From assembly GCA_905181965.1 (NCBI GenBank), contig CAJIZY010000013.1:1-64000 (forward strand): a stretch of DNA of 64,000 bases. The letters are read 5' to 3'. The DNA comes from Akkermansiaceae bacterium (GTDB lineage: Bacteria > Verrucomicrobiota > Verrucomicrobiia > Verrucomicrobiales > Akkermansiaceae). The translations under genes and the position numbers were made by a program. This document shows positions 46,495 through 55,259 of the stretch, piece after piece (position 1 is the first letter of the stretch; every line of letters starts with the position of its first letter). The notes under the pieces were generated by a model. It was given only the letters and a program-made list of their open reading frames with translations. It was not told the origin of the DNA and did no database searches.

Positions 46495-46731
46495 TTACTG
46501 ATTCAATATTTTTTTAGCCTCCAACCAATCCCCCTCAGCTGTTCCTAAAACTCCGGCTTCCTCGCGCTTCAGATACAAAAAGTAGGCGACTTCGCCTATC
46601 GTCCCATTAGAACAATCATTTTCACCTAACACTCCGGGAGAAACTATTTCACACGAAGATCTCTTCTTCGCTTTTTTCGTAGCAGCAGCTTTTTTTGCGT
46701 TCTTTCGGATCGTTTTCTTTTCCACAGGCAT
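46495..46731 (-). CDS. Small basic protein with DUF2934-like C-terminus
   Basis: 78 residues from the ATG reading MPVEKKTIRKNAKKAAATKK; the frame is open further upstream but that part is unlikely. The N-terminal half is very Lys/Ala-rich. The C-terminal IGEVAYFLYLKREEAGVLGT followed by DWLEAKKIL matches the DUF2934 pattern (I-x-x-x-A-Y ... W-x-x-A). DUF2934 proteins are small and of unknown function, sometimes linked to DNA-binding or stress. Confidence 0.5.
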   Translation of the reverse strand: MPVEKKTIRKNAKKAAATKKAKKRSSCEIVSPGVLGENDCSNGTIGEVAYFLYLKREEAGVLGTAEGDWLEAKKILNQ

Positions 46732-46837
46732 ACCGGTGGGAAGCAACTTGAATACCAAAGCTAACAGAAAATTGGAAAGAACCCTTACCTGAATTCCTAC
46801 CTGCAATGAAGCACGTTCATACAGCGAATTCGGTCTA

Positions 46838-47095
46838 TCAGAGTGATCCAAAGACTCCGCGAAGGCGAATCTCGAGAACGTTCCCACCTGGAGAATTCTG
46901 CGTTCCCGCTAAAATTCGTCCTACAAATTGATCAATGATCATAAAAACCCGCTCCCGAAAATGGTTTCGATGCATTTCGGACTCTGCTAGGAGCATTCCA
47001 CAAGCCATCACCCGCTTCTGATTCAGCTCACCATTAAGTGGATTCGATAATTGCTCTAATTTTGTACGAACCATTTGGCATTTCCTCTCCGCCAT
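46838..47095 (-). CDS. Small hypothetical protein
   Basis: 85 residues, ATG start, mostly helical and charged (MAERKCQMVRTKLEQLSNPL; HRNHFRERVFMIIDQFVGRI). No family recognised. It begins 22 bp after the preceding small gene and reads in the same direction, so the pair looks like an operon. The local base composition is AT-rich compared with the neighbours, which may mark a less conserved or acquired segment. Confidence 0.4.
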   Translation of the reverse strand: MAERKCQMVRTKLEQLSNPLNGELNQKRVMACGMLLAESEMHRNHFRERVFMIIDQFVGRILAGTQNSPGGNVLEIRLRGVFGSL

Positions 47096-47117
47096 CACTA
47101 AATTTTCTTTTAATCTA

Positions 47118-47429
47118 CTATCTGAAGAGCTCTTCCTCCAAAAATTCTCTCACTTCAGACCAACAAGCAGGATCCTTACTGGCTGATTGTAAAATTTCAC
47201 GGCATCGCGTAATCACAAAAGTAATAGTTTTTGTCGAAAACTCGTCCCTAAGCCTAAGATCGCTGTCCTCGGCCTCTTGAAAGCAAGAGGCTAAAACACT
47301 ACTAATTTCCTCAGTCTTACTTCCCTCATTTTCATTTTCCTGACCAAAGGGTGACTCTCCTCTCGTTGTGAATTCTGCCAAGGATTGATTGGTTTCAAAG
47401 GAATTCTGAGGAAGTCGCTTAGATTTCAT
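47118..47429 (-). CDS. Small hypothetical protein
   Basis: 103 residues from ATG (MKSKRLPQNSFETNQSLAEF); acidic in the middle (ENENEGSKTEEISS) and helical at the C-terminus (SEVREFLEEELFR). No family recognised. It is divergent from the winged-helix gene at 47592, so one regulatory region may serve both. It could equally be a spurious frame; codon use is less biased than in neighbouring genes. Confidence 0.4.
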   Translation of the reverse strand: MKSKRLPQNSFETNQSLAEFTTRGESPFGQENENEGSKTEEISSVLASCFQEAEDSDLRLRDEFSTKTITFVITRCREILQSASKDPACWSEVREFLEEELFR

Positions 47430-47591
47430 GAGTTTGGGGATTTTTTGCCGAACAGCTCCGACACCCAAAAAACTATCAAAAAACTCTCATCCGTCCAGAT
47501 TTTTAGAGTTTTAACCTAACTTACTGGGGTTTTTTATTTTAGATAAGCGAAATAACTTGCCTTTTACTAAAATTTTTTCTAATTTCAGGCC

Positions 47592-48089
47592 ATGGACGAG
47601 TCACCATCTTTTAAAAAAATTGCAGAATTAGTCTGGTCTCTTGAATTAGACGGAGCCAAGGCCGTTTATGAGGTCGTTCATAAGATTATCGAGACCAAGG
47701 AAGCTGTAGAAGGTGCCACCGAGAAAATAGGCATCCGCCAAGACCAGCAAACATCAGATGAACTTCGTGAAGTTCGGCGCTTCCTCGACAATACTAGTCT
47801 TGAGCTCAACGGTCCAGAGTGCGTTCTACTCGGAAGCTTTTTCAAACATCGTGAGAATGTCGATCTCCTCGACACACGCTCACTCAACGTCACATTGGAC
47901 AGCTACGGGCGGAAACCCTCAAATACCACCAGCACCGTCGAGAATCTTGAAAAGAAGGGACTAATAGAATTCGTGGCTGGCGAAAACCTTCACGCCCACA
48001 AAACTTTTCAACTGACTCCCCAAGGATATGCCGAAGTTCGCAACTTGATGAGCAGACTAGCCCGCAAGAATTTCTCAGCAGTCAGCTAG
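47592..48089 (+). CDS. Putative winged-helix regulator
   Basis: 165 residues, ATG start. The C-terminal 70 residues look like a winged helix (SLNVTLDSYGRKPSNTTSTV, then ENLEKKGLIEFV and LTPQGYAEVRNLMSRLARKN), MarR- or PadR-like in layout. The N-terminal half is helical and acidic (KAVYEVVHKIIETKEAVEGA). Family membership is inferred from pattern only. It reads away from the small gene pair at 46838-47429, which may be its target. Confidence 0.55.
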   Translation: MDESPSFKKIAELVWSLELDGAKAVYEVVHKIIETKEAVEGATEKIGIRQDQQTSDELREVRRFLDNTSLELNGPECVLLGSFFKHRENVDLLDTRSLNVTLDSYGRKPSNTTSTVENLEKKGLIEFVAGENLHAHKTFQLTPQGYAEVRNLMSRLARKNFSAVS

Positions 48090-48206
48090 GTAACTTCGGC
48101 CTCTTGCAGATACGCGAAATTGTCTTTTAATTGGGTGTCTTCGTCTGCTATTTCTCCACCGCGCCGCGGGAGGCGGCGAATTTTATCTACCTAAATTTCC
48201 AAGACT

Positions 48207-49511
48207 ATGCCGATCAATATTGAAATGCCCAAACTCTCCGACACCATGACCGAAGGCACGGTGGTTCGCTGGCTTAAAAAGGAGGGCGAAGAAGTGGAGA
48301 TCGGCGATATTATTGCAGAGATCGAAACAGATAAGGCCACTATGGAGATGGAAGCCTTTGATGAAGGCATCCTTTCAAAAATTTCTGTTCCCGAAGGAGG
48401 CAAGGCTCCCGTTGGATCTGCGATCGCCATTCTCCTCGAGGACGGAGAAAGCGAAGAAGCGACGACTCCTTCTGCGGAGAGCGCACCCGCCGCTTTGCCG
48501 AACACCCCGCCCGCCGCGGCGAAAGCGTTGGAATCAGCGGCAGCTACCGTCAATAAATCACAGACCCCCACCCCCACTCCAACCGATGGTGAACGCATCA
48601 AAGCGTCTCCGCTCGCCAAAAAGATCGCTGAATCCGAAGGTGTCGATCTTACCGCTGTGTCAGGGACCGGTCCTGGAGGTCGTATCGTTAAAGCAGACGT
48701 CGTTGCAGCTCCCCCTGCTTCTTCTCCCGCCCCTGCTCCGGCAGCCCCCCCTGCTCCGGCAGCCCCCCCTGCTCCGGCAGTCGCTCCGGTCCCTGCTGCT
48801 ATTTCGCCAGTCGCCGAAGGCGCAGACCAAATTGTCGAACTCTCCAGCATGCGTAAAATTATCGCCGAGAGACTCCTCACTTCTAAGATTAGTATTCCTC
48901 ACTTCTACCTTCACCTCGAAGTCGATGCGGCGCCGCTAATGGCTCTCCGCAAACAGATCAATGCCCAATCCGAAGCGAGTCATGGAAACAAATATTCCGT
49001 GAATGACTTTGTGGTGAAAGCTCTCATCAACGCCTCGGTCACTGTTCCAGAGGCGAATGCTTCTTTTAATGGCGATCACATCGTTCAATTTGCTCACGTT
49101 GGTATTTCAGTTGCGATCGCAGTCGATGACGGCCTTGTCACTCCCGTTGTGAAAAATGCTGAGCAGAAATCGCTTCTCGCCATCTCAAAAGAGATCAAGG
49201 AAATGGCTATTCGAGCTCGTGACAAGAAACTCGCTCCCAACGAATTTGACGGAGGCACCGTCACTATATCCAATCTCGGAGCTTGGGGTGTCGAATCCTT
49301 CGATGCCATCGTCAATCCTCCGCAAGCCGTTATTCTAAGCGTGGGTGGAATCATAGAAAAACCTGTTGTGAAGGATGGCGAAATCGTTCCAGGCCTACGC
49401 ATGAATTTGGGAGTCAGCTGCGACCACCGTGTTGTAGACGGAGCCGTTGGCGCCAAATTTCTAGGAGAGATCAAGCGCCTCCTTGAGAACCCAGCTCTCA
49501 TGCTTGTTTAA
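48207..49511 (+). CDS. pdhC: Dihydrolipoamide acetyltransferase (pyruvate dehydrogenase E2)
   Basis: 434 residues. N-terminal lipoyl domain with the ETDKATMEMEAF lysine; a flexible Ala/Pro/Thr linker; an E1/E3-binding domain (IKASPLAKKIAESEGVDLTA); a second Pro/Ala-rich linker with repeated PPAPAA units (about 170-200); and the catalytic domain with SCDHRVVDGAVGAKFL (His and Asp of the acetyltransferase). It transfers the acetyl group to CoA. It is 10 kb away from the E1 genes and appears monocistronic, ending at a terminator. Confidence 0.94.
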   Translation: MPINIEMPKLSDTMTEGTVVRWLKKEGEEVEIGDIIAEIETDKATMEMEAFDEGILSKISVPEGGKAPVGSAIAILLEDGESEEATTPSAESAPAALPNTPPAAAKALESAAATVNKSQTPTPTPTDGERIKASPLAKKIAESEGVDLTAVSGTGPGGRIVKADVVAAPPASSPAPAPAAPPAPAAPPAPAVAPVPAAISPVAEGADQIVELSSMRKIIAERLLTSKISIPHFYLHLEVDAAPLMALRKQINAQSEASHGNKYSVNDFVVKALINASVTVPEANASFNGDHIVQFAHVGISVAIAVDDGLVTPVVKNAEQKSLLAISKEIKEMAIRARDKKLAPNEFDGGTVTISNLGAWGVESFDAIVNPPQAVILSVGGIIEKPVVKDGEIVPGLRMNLGVSCDHRVVDGAVGAKFLGEIKRLLENPALMLV

Positions 49512-49532
49512 TCATCGACTTAACAAGTTAAG

Positions 49533-49577
49533 CGCAGAGTTCCCGGACGGTTCTGACCTCCGTAGCTCTGCGTTTTT
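49533..49577 (+). terminator. Terminator after the E2 gene
   Basis: Outer stem CGCAGAG/CTCTGCG followed by TTTTT, with an inner pairing ACGG/CCGT in the loop. It lies about 20 bp after the E2 stop codon. Confidence 0.85.
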
Positions 49578-49598
49578 GTCTCTGGCCCCTAATCATTA

Positions 49599-50174
49599 AT
49601 GCTCATCGCTTTCAACAAACCCCACGGTGTTCTAAGTCAATTCAACTCCAACCCTGGAGACGAAGGCCAGCGGACCCTAAAAGAGTTTGATTTCCCACCG
49701 GGATGTCTCCCTCTTGGGCGGCTTGACATGGATTCCGAAGGCCTCCTCCTTTTCACTGATGAGAAAGCCCTAGAAGATCGTCTCCTCAATCCTCGCTTCA
49801 AACACCGCCGTCGTTATCTCGTCCTCGTGGAAGGAGAACCCGAGCCGGCTTCTCTTGAAAAGCTTCGCAGCGGGAGCATCATCATAAAAGGGCAGACTTG
49901 TCTTCCATGCCGCGCCAAACTTCTCAAGCAGGCTCCCCCGATCCCTGATCGTGACCCTCCCGTTCGCTATCGTAAAAGCATCGTCGATACCTGGCTCCGC
50001 CTTGAACTCCGCGAAGGCAAAAACCGCCAAGTGCGCCGCATGACCGCCGCCGTTGGCCACCCAACCCTCCGCCTTCTTCGGGAAGGCATTGGCGCTTTTC
50101 CTCTGGGTAGTCTCCCGGTCGGAGAATGGAGTGAACTCACGGAACAAGAACGCGCAGCCGTTTTTGCAAGGTGA
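49599..50174 (+). CDS. rRNA pseudouridine synthase, RluE/RsuA-like without S4 domain
   Basis: 191 residues. The catalytic aspartate is in GCLPLGRLDMDSEGLLLFTD; RRRYLVLVEGEP and EGKNRQVRRMTAAVGHPTLR-LLREGIGAF are further signatures. No N-terminal S4 RNA-binding domain, as in RluE, which modifies 23S rRNA U2457 in E. coli. The exact target site cannot be told from sequence. Independent of the E2 gene because of the terminator in between. Confidence 0.9.
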   Translation: MLIAFNKPHGVLSQFNSNPGDEGQRTLKEFDFPPGCLPLGRLDMDSEGLLLFTDEKALEDRLLNPRFKHRRRYLVLVEGEPEPASLEKLRSGSIIIKGQTCLPCRAKLLKQAPPIPDRDPPVRYRKSIVDTWLRLELREGKNRQVRRMTAAVGHPTLRLLREGIGAFPLGSLPVGEWSELTEQERAAVFAR

Positions 50175-50391
50175 AAAGCTGCAACATTCTCTGGGACTAA
50201 AAGTCAGACACAGAGGCCACAAACGATTTCACCTCAGAATTTAAGACGAGATTCCGAAAAAGGATCGGACAAACAAAGACCACCTTAGAGCCAATTTTGG
50301 GGACTAACTTTTTTAGGCCATAGGAAAAGTCTCTAACAATTCTTAAAAGGATTTCACCTTCCGATATTTTCTATTAGTGTTCATTTGAACG

Positions 50392-51668
50392 ATGGAATTA
50401 CAGAAGAAACTCGAGATTCTGGCAGATGCAGCTAAGTATGATGCCTCCTGTGCCAGCTCTGGCGCCACGCGTAAGAATTCAGCCACCGGGAAAGGCATCG
50501 GCTCCACCGGCGGCGCTGGAATTTGTCATTCCTATGCACCCGATGGCCGCTGCATCTCGCTCCTCAAAGTTCTCCTGACCAATCGTTGCCTTTACGATTG
50601 CCATTATTGCATCAATCGGCGCTCCTCAAACGTCCAACGCGCCGCTTTCACCTCCGAGGAAGTTGTCAAGCTGACCCTCGATTTCTACAAACGAAACTAC
50701 ATCGAAGGCCTCTTTCTCTCCTCCGGCATTATTCGCAGCGCCGACTACACTATGGAGATGGTCATCGAAGTTGCCCGTGCCCTCCGCGAAGACCACGACT
50801 TTCGCGGTTATATTCACCTCAAGACGATTCCTGAAGCATCCGTCGAACTCATCGAAAAAGCGGGTCAATTTTCTGACCGTATTTCCATCAATATCGAACT
50901 CCCCGACGAAGATAGCCTCAAGACTTTTGCGCCCGAAAAGTCCCTGAAGCGCACCAGGATTGCGATGGGGAAGATTCGCCACCGCGTCGAAAACGCCAAA
51001 GAAGTGCGCCGCGAAACGCGTAATCGAAAAGCACCCGAATCCCGCTTCGCTACCGGTCAAAGCACGCAAATCATCGTAGGTGCCGATGGTTCCACCGATC
51101 AAACCTTTCTCAAACGCTCTACTGATCTCTACTCAAACTACCGTCTCCGCCGCGTTTACTACTCCGCCTTCAGCCCAATTCCGGAGCCCTCTTCCATTCT
51201 TCCCCTCAAGCCCCCTCCTCTTATTCGCGAACACCGGCTTTACCAAGCGGATTGGCTCATGCGCTTTTACGGATTTAAAGCCGCCGAAATTGTCTCGGAT
51301 GCCCTCCCCAACCTTGACCTTGATCTCGACCCCAAGCTCTCGTGGGCTATTCGTAATCGTCAGCTCTTCCCCGTTGATCTTAACCGCGCCGAAAAGTTCA
51401 TGCTTTACCGCGTCCCCGGACTCGGCGTTCGCAATGCCGACCGCATCCTCGGCATCCGACGTTATGGAAAGATCCGTATTCAAGACCTTCTCCGTCTCCG
51501 CGTCTCACTCAAGAAAGCCCTCCCCTTCATGCTCGAAGTGCCCCAGCACCAAATACTCGAGAACTCGACGTTAACCTACGCGCCAAGTTCTCCCCTCCTC
51601 CCGAGCAATTGGAACTTGCTCTCACCCCCTCTGATCAAGGTTCTCCTCTCGGAAAAGTCATCGATTGA
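50392..51668 (+). CDS. Radical SAM protein, putative DNA modification/repair (TIGR03916 type), frameshifted near the end
   Basis: The radical SAM cluster motif is the CxxxCxxC in LTNRCLYDCHYCINRR, and the C-terminal region has a helix-hairpin-helix (VPGLGVRNADRILGIRRYGK). In this family the protein is always paired with a DUF4130-UdgX gene, which is the case here. The annotated frame runs on past 51540 with a non-homologous tail; in the next frame it reads APAPNTRELDVNLRAKFSPP, then EQLELAL, and stops at TGA 51666-51668, three bases before the next start. One lost G in a GG run near 51539 explains it. The reaction is not known. Confidence 0.9.
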
Positions 51669-51671
51669 ACC

Positions 51672-53126
51672 ATGCTCACTCTTGCTGTCGAAAATCACTT
51701 TGAAGACTGGCGAGCCAAAGCTCGCGCGCTTCTTTTGGCGTGCGTTTCACCGGACAAAGTTATCTGGGAAGAGCCCGGGCAAAGTGGGCTCTTTCCCACC
51801 GGGGGGTCCCTTCCGCCGCCAAGCAAAACTCAAACACCGAGAGTCACCCGAGAGTTTCTTTCGCTCGCTGAAACCATTTCCTACCATAACTCGCACCAGA
51901 AATGGGCCTTACTTTACCGAACACTTTGGCGCCTCACGCTTGGTGGCGAAACTCATCTTTTAAAGATCACAACCGACCCCGATATCTCGAACCTCCTTCG
52001 GATGCGAAAGGAAATCTCGCGCGACATTCATAAGATGCACGCCTTCGTTCGCTTCAAAAAAACCGGCGAAGACATGAAAAGTGAACGCGAACAATTCATG
52101 GCTTGGTTTGAGCCTGACCACCGCATCATGCCGCTGACTGCCCAGTTTTTCCAAAAGCGTTTCACGGGTATGGACTGGTCTATCTTCACTCCAACCGGTT
52201 CCGCATCGTGGGACGGTAAAATCCTTAGACTCGGTCCGGGAGTCGACAAAGTCGAAGTCCCAAAAGAGGAGCTCGATGAGCTTTGGCGTGGCTACTACAA
52301 AAGTATCTTCAATCCCGCCCGCCTCAAAGTGAAGGCGATGCAGGCCGAGATGCCAAAGAAGTATTGGCACAACCTTCCGGAAACAAACCTCATCGAATCA
52401 CTCATCTCCGAAAGCCGTCATCGTGTGCAAGAAATGCATAAAAAAAACCTACGCTCTTCCACCAGCGGAGGTAAAAACCCTTACCTCAAACATCTTCGCA
52501 ACCTCACTTCGCATGATGAACATATTGTCCTCAATCCTGATCAACATATCCGCCAACCACTCAGTCGAATCCGGGAGTTAGCCAATTGTTGCCAAGCTTG
52601 TCCACTGCACCAAAACGCCACTGGAACTGTCCTAGGGGAAGGTCCAGCTGATGCCAAAATCATGATTGTGGGCGAGCAACCCGGCGACCAGGAAGACCTT
52701 CTCGGTCGCCCCTTCGTCGGCCCAGCCGGAAAACTTCTTGATCATTTTCTCACTAAAACCGGAATCGATAGAAAAGAGTGCTATGTCACCAATGCGGTGA
52801 AGCATTTCAAGTTTATCCCTCGCAGAAATCAACGACTTCACCAAAGCCCCAATCTTGATGAGATCTCACGTTGTAAACCATGGCTCGTTGGCGAGCTCCG
52901 GGAGGTCAAGCCTCGCATTATAATTCTCCTTGGATCCACCGCCGCTCGCTCCTTGATCGGAACTCATTTCAAGATTACACAACAGCGCGGAATCATCACC
53001 GGCACCGACCTTGCCGCTAAGGTAATTGCAACCGTTCATCCATCCTATCTACTCCGAATCAAAGATTCGCAGCAGCGGCAGCATGAAAAGGCTCTCTTTC
53101 TAAAAGACCTCCAACTTGCACGGTAG
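51672..53126 (+). CDS. UdgX-type uracil-DNA binding protein with N-terminal DUF4130 domain
   Basis: 484 residues. N-terminal DUF4130 region (about 1-245, including KKTGEDMKSEREQFMAWFEP) and a C-terminal uracil-DNA glycosylase-superfamily domain from about 305. Motifs are CQACPLHQNATGTVLGEGPA (Fe-S-linked cysteines), MIVGEQPGDQEDLLGRPFVG and the R-loop FIPRRNQRLHQSPN with the histidine that forms the covalent bond to uracil in UdgX. It should bind uracil-containing DNA. Immediately follows the radical SAM gene, so they are coexpressed. Confidence 0.92.
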   Translation: MLTLAVENHFEDWRAKARALLLACVSPDKVIWEEPGQSGLFPTGGSLPPPSKTQTPRVTREFLSLAETISYHNSHQKWALLYRTLWRLTLGGETHLLKITTDPDISNLLRMRKEISRDIHKMHAFVRFKKTGEDMKSEREQFMAWFEPDHRIMPLTAQFFQKRFTGMDWSIFTPTGSASWDGKILRLGPGVDKVEVPKEELDELWRGYYKSIFNPARLKVKAMQAEMPKKYWHNLPETNLIESLISESRHRVQEMHKKNLRSSTSGGKNPYLKHLRNLTSHDEHIVLNPDQHIRQPLSRIRELANCCQACPLHQNATGTVLGEGPADAKIMIVGEQPGDQEDLLGRPFVGPAGKLLDHFLTKTGIDRKECYVTNAVKHFKFIPRRNQRLHQSPNLDEISRCKPWLVGELREVKPRIIILLGSTAARSLIGTHFKITQQRGIITGTDLAAKVIATVHPSYLLRIKDSQQRQHEKALFLKDLQLAR

Positions 53127-53146
53127 CCAACGAAAATCATCTCCTC

Positions 53147-54544
53147 CTAGGTCGCTTCAATTTCTTGATCTTCTTGTATTTCCTCGGGAAGTTTCACGAA
53201 GCGCAATTGCTCAATCCGCCGGCCGTCAGTGCTGGTCACACTGGCTTCAAATCCTTCAACCTCGATCTTCTCACCAGGGTCTGGCAAATGACCTAGTTGC
53301 TGCACGATGTATCCACCGATCGTACTCACTTCGCCGCTTTCCAAATCAATAGCAGGCTCGTGATCTGAAAGTTCATTGAGGCTCAGGCCGCCCTCGACGA
53401 CAAACTCCTCCTCGTTGATACGGAGGAAATCCGTCTCCTCTTCTTCATCAAACTCGTCGTGAATATCACCAACTAACTCCGCCATGATATTATCCATAAA
53501 GACCAGCCCTGAGGCGTCGCCAAACTCATCGACAACCAAGGCCAACTGCGCACGTTCCTTGAGGAAATATTGAAGTAAATCATCCAGCCTCATCGTGGAC
53601 GGCACCATTTTAAGCTCACGACGAATTTCCATTAGGTCAGGATCTTCTTTCTTAAGTAAGCTCACCACGTCTTTGATGTGGATCAAACCTTCAGTTTCGT
53701 CGAGATGCCCTGTCACCAAAGGGAATCGAGTATGCTTGCACTCGATCGCAAGCTCAAGATTCTCTTGAAAGGCAAGCTCTAGATCTAGGACTACAACCTC
53801 GCTGCGCGGAGTCATAACGTCCTTCACCGTAACATCGTTCAATTCGAGAGCGTTTATGAGAATCTCACGTTCGGTTTCAGTCACCTCCTGCTGTCGCTCG
53901 GATTCCTCGACAAGAAGCGCTAGCTCTTCCGAGCTATGAACGGCTTCGCCTTCTGAAACTGGATCAATTTTGAAGACCTTCTTAAGAAGCCAATTCGCCG
54001 TTCCGTTGAGGATATAGATACAAGGACGAAAAACAGCATAGAAAAGGTGTAGTGGCCGGGCAATCACCAACGTGGTTGCAAGCGATTTACGAATAGCAAT
54101 CGACTTTGGAAGAAGCTCCCCAATCACGACGTGAAGGAAAGTGAATGAGAGCATCGCGGTTAAAAAAGTGATGATCTTAATCCATTCCTCTCCCATCCCT
54201 GTCTTCAAAAGGCTTGGGCCCACAAGTTTTTCGATGAAGGGTTCGCCTAGAAAAGCAAGCGCTAGAGAAGCGATAGTAATTCCGAGCTGGTTCGCAGAAA
54301 GGTAGCCATCCAAATTGCTCACCACGCGCTTGGAAATCCCCGCACGCCGCGGTTTTTTCTCCAACTCACCCTCAATCTGGCTCGGACGAACTTTGACGAT
54401 TGCGAATTCTGACGCCACAAAAAAGGCATTGAGAAGAAGAAAGAAAATGATCCCAAGAAGATACCACCCAGCTTCCGCCCAAGTGGGATACTCAATCGGA
54501 GATTCTCCCGATGCGCTTGCCAAAGTGTAGAGCGATTCAATCAT
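53147..54544 (-). CDS. CNNM/HlyC-CorC family transporter-like protein (DUF21-CBS)
   Basis: 465 residues. Three to four membrane helices of the DUF21 domain (about 20-200, with LGITIASLALAFLGEPFIEK), paired CBS domains (NDVTVKDVMTPRSEVVVLDL; HTRFPLVTGHLDE) and a C-terminal CorC_HlyC domain (VDEFGDASGLVFMDNIMAEL). Members are linked to magnesium or cation export and are often named hemolysin family. It follows fmdB by 12 bp and shares its direction. Confidence 0.9.
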   Translation of the reverse strand: MIESLYTLASASGESPIEYPTWAEAGWYLLGIIFFLLLNAFFVASEFAIVKVRPSQIEGELEKKPRRAGISKRVVSNLDGYLSANQLGITIASLALAFLGEPFIEKLVGPSLLKTGMGEEWIKIITFLTAMLSFTFLHVVIGELLPKSIAIRKSLATTLVIARPLHLFYAVFRPCIYILNGTANWLLKKVFKIDPVSEGEAVHSSEELALLVEESERQQEVTETEREILINALELNDVTVKDVMTPRSEVVVLDLELAFQENLELAIECKHTRFPLVTGHLDETEGLIHIKDVVSLLKKEDPDLMEIRRELKMVPSTMRLDDLLQYFLKERAQLALVVDEFGDASGLVFMDNIMAELVGDIHDEFDEEEETDFLRINEEEFVVEGGLSLNELSDHEPAIDLESGEVSTIGGYIVQQLGHLPDPGEKIEVEGFEASVTSTDGRRIEQLRFVKLPEEIQEDQEIEAT

Positions 54545-54556
54545 CGTAGTAAGTCG

Positions 54557-54817
54557 CTAGACTTTGTCGTAGCCACCATCGCAGTTCTTTCTGAGAACAT
54601 TGAATCCAGCAGATTTTGCCTCAGAATCGGAATACTCCTTTGTGGCAATTTTAGTGTTCACTCGACTAACTAGTTTCCTGATGGGACGAGAACAGAGCGG
54701 ACACTGTTCCAGCGCCTGCCGACCAATCGGGCGTTGCAACTCAAATCCCTTTGCGCAGACGCTACAACTCGACTCCGGGTCATCCGGATTTTCAGATTGA
54801 TATTCGTAAATTGGCAT
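54557..54817 (-). CDS. FmdB-type zinc ribbon protein
   Basis: 86 residues. MPIYEYQSENP is the canonical FmdB start; two zinc-knuckle cysteine pairs are seen (SCSVCAKGFE and QCPLCSRPIR). The function of such small proteins is not settled; they are often close to translation or stress genes. Located between rpsN and the CNNM-type gene. Confidence 0.85.
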   Translation of the reverse strand: MPIYEYQSENPDDPESSCSVCAKGFELQRPIGRQALEQCPLCSRPIRKLVSRVNTKIATKEYSDSEAKSAGFNVLRKNCDGGYDKV

Positions 54818-54830
54818 GGTCGTTAGCCAG

Positions 54831-54860
54831 AAAAGGGTGCCGGCCAGAAAACCGCACCCT
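54831..54860 (-). terminator. Terminator after rpsN
   Basis: On the minus strand, stem AGGGTGC/GCACCCT followed by TTTTC. It lies between rpsN and fmdB and should end most rpsN transcripts. Confidence 0.65.
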
Positions 54861-54886
54861 CGAAAATTCTGGCTCGGGAGCCTAAC

Positions 54887-55156
54887 CTACCAAGAGGACT
54901 TTGTCACTCCAGGAATCATGCCGTGTGACGCCATCTCCCGGAAAGTGATCCGAGAAAGGCGGAAACGGCGAAGAAAAGCACGGCGACGGCCGGTCACCTC
55001 GCAACGATTAACGAGCCGAGTCGGGCTTGCATCACGGGGGAGCATTGTCAAACCGACGTAGTCCTTCTCCTTCTTCAACTGGTGACGAAGGTCAGCGTAT
55101 TTTGCTACAGTCTTTGCTTTGCGCTTGTTGCGCTCTATCCAGCATTTTCTTGCCAT
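54887..55156 (-). CDS. rpsN: 30S ribosomal protein S14 (long, zinc-free type)
   Basis: 89 residues from ATG at 55156 ([20 protein letters not shown]); the upstream open part is not used. [20 protein letters not shown] and [20 protein letters not shown] are family elements. The single Cys pattern shows the long zinc-independent form. rpsN normally sits between rplE and rpsH, where it is missing in this genome; here it stands alone, divergent from rph and followed by a terminator. Confidence 0.95.
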   Translation of the reverse strand: MARKCWIERNKRKAKTVAKYADLRHQLKKEKDYVGLTMLPRDASPTRLVNRCEVTGRRRAFLRRFRLSRITFREMASHGMIPGVTKSSW

Positions 55157-55259
55157 GGGGCGGGAAGAACTATCGATTTCGGCCCCGAAAGCAAGCCACA
55201 ATTGTAATTATTCTTACTTAGACCCGCTTTGAGATTGCTTGAAGGCCCATCTCCAGCGT

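Noticed and set aside
48191-48880. 229-residue Ala/Gly/Ser-rich frame opposite pdhC
   Set aside because: It is an antisense shadow of the Pro/Ala-rich E2 linkers.
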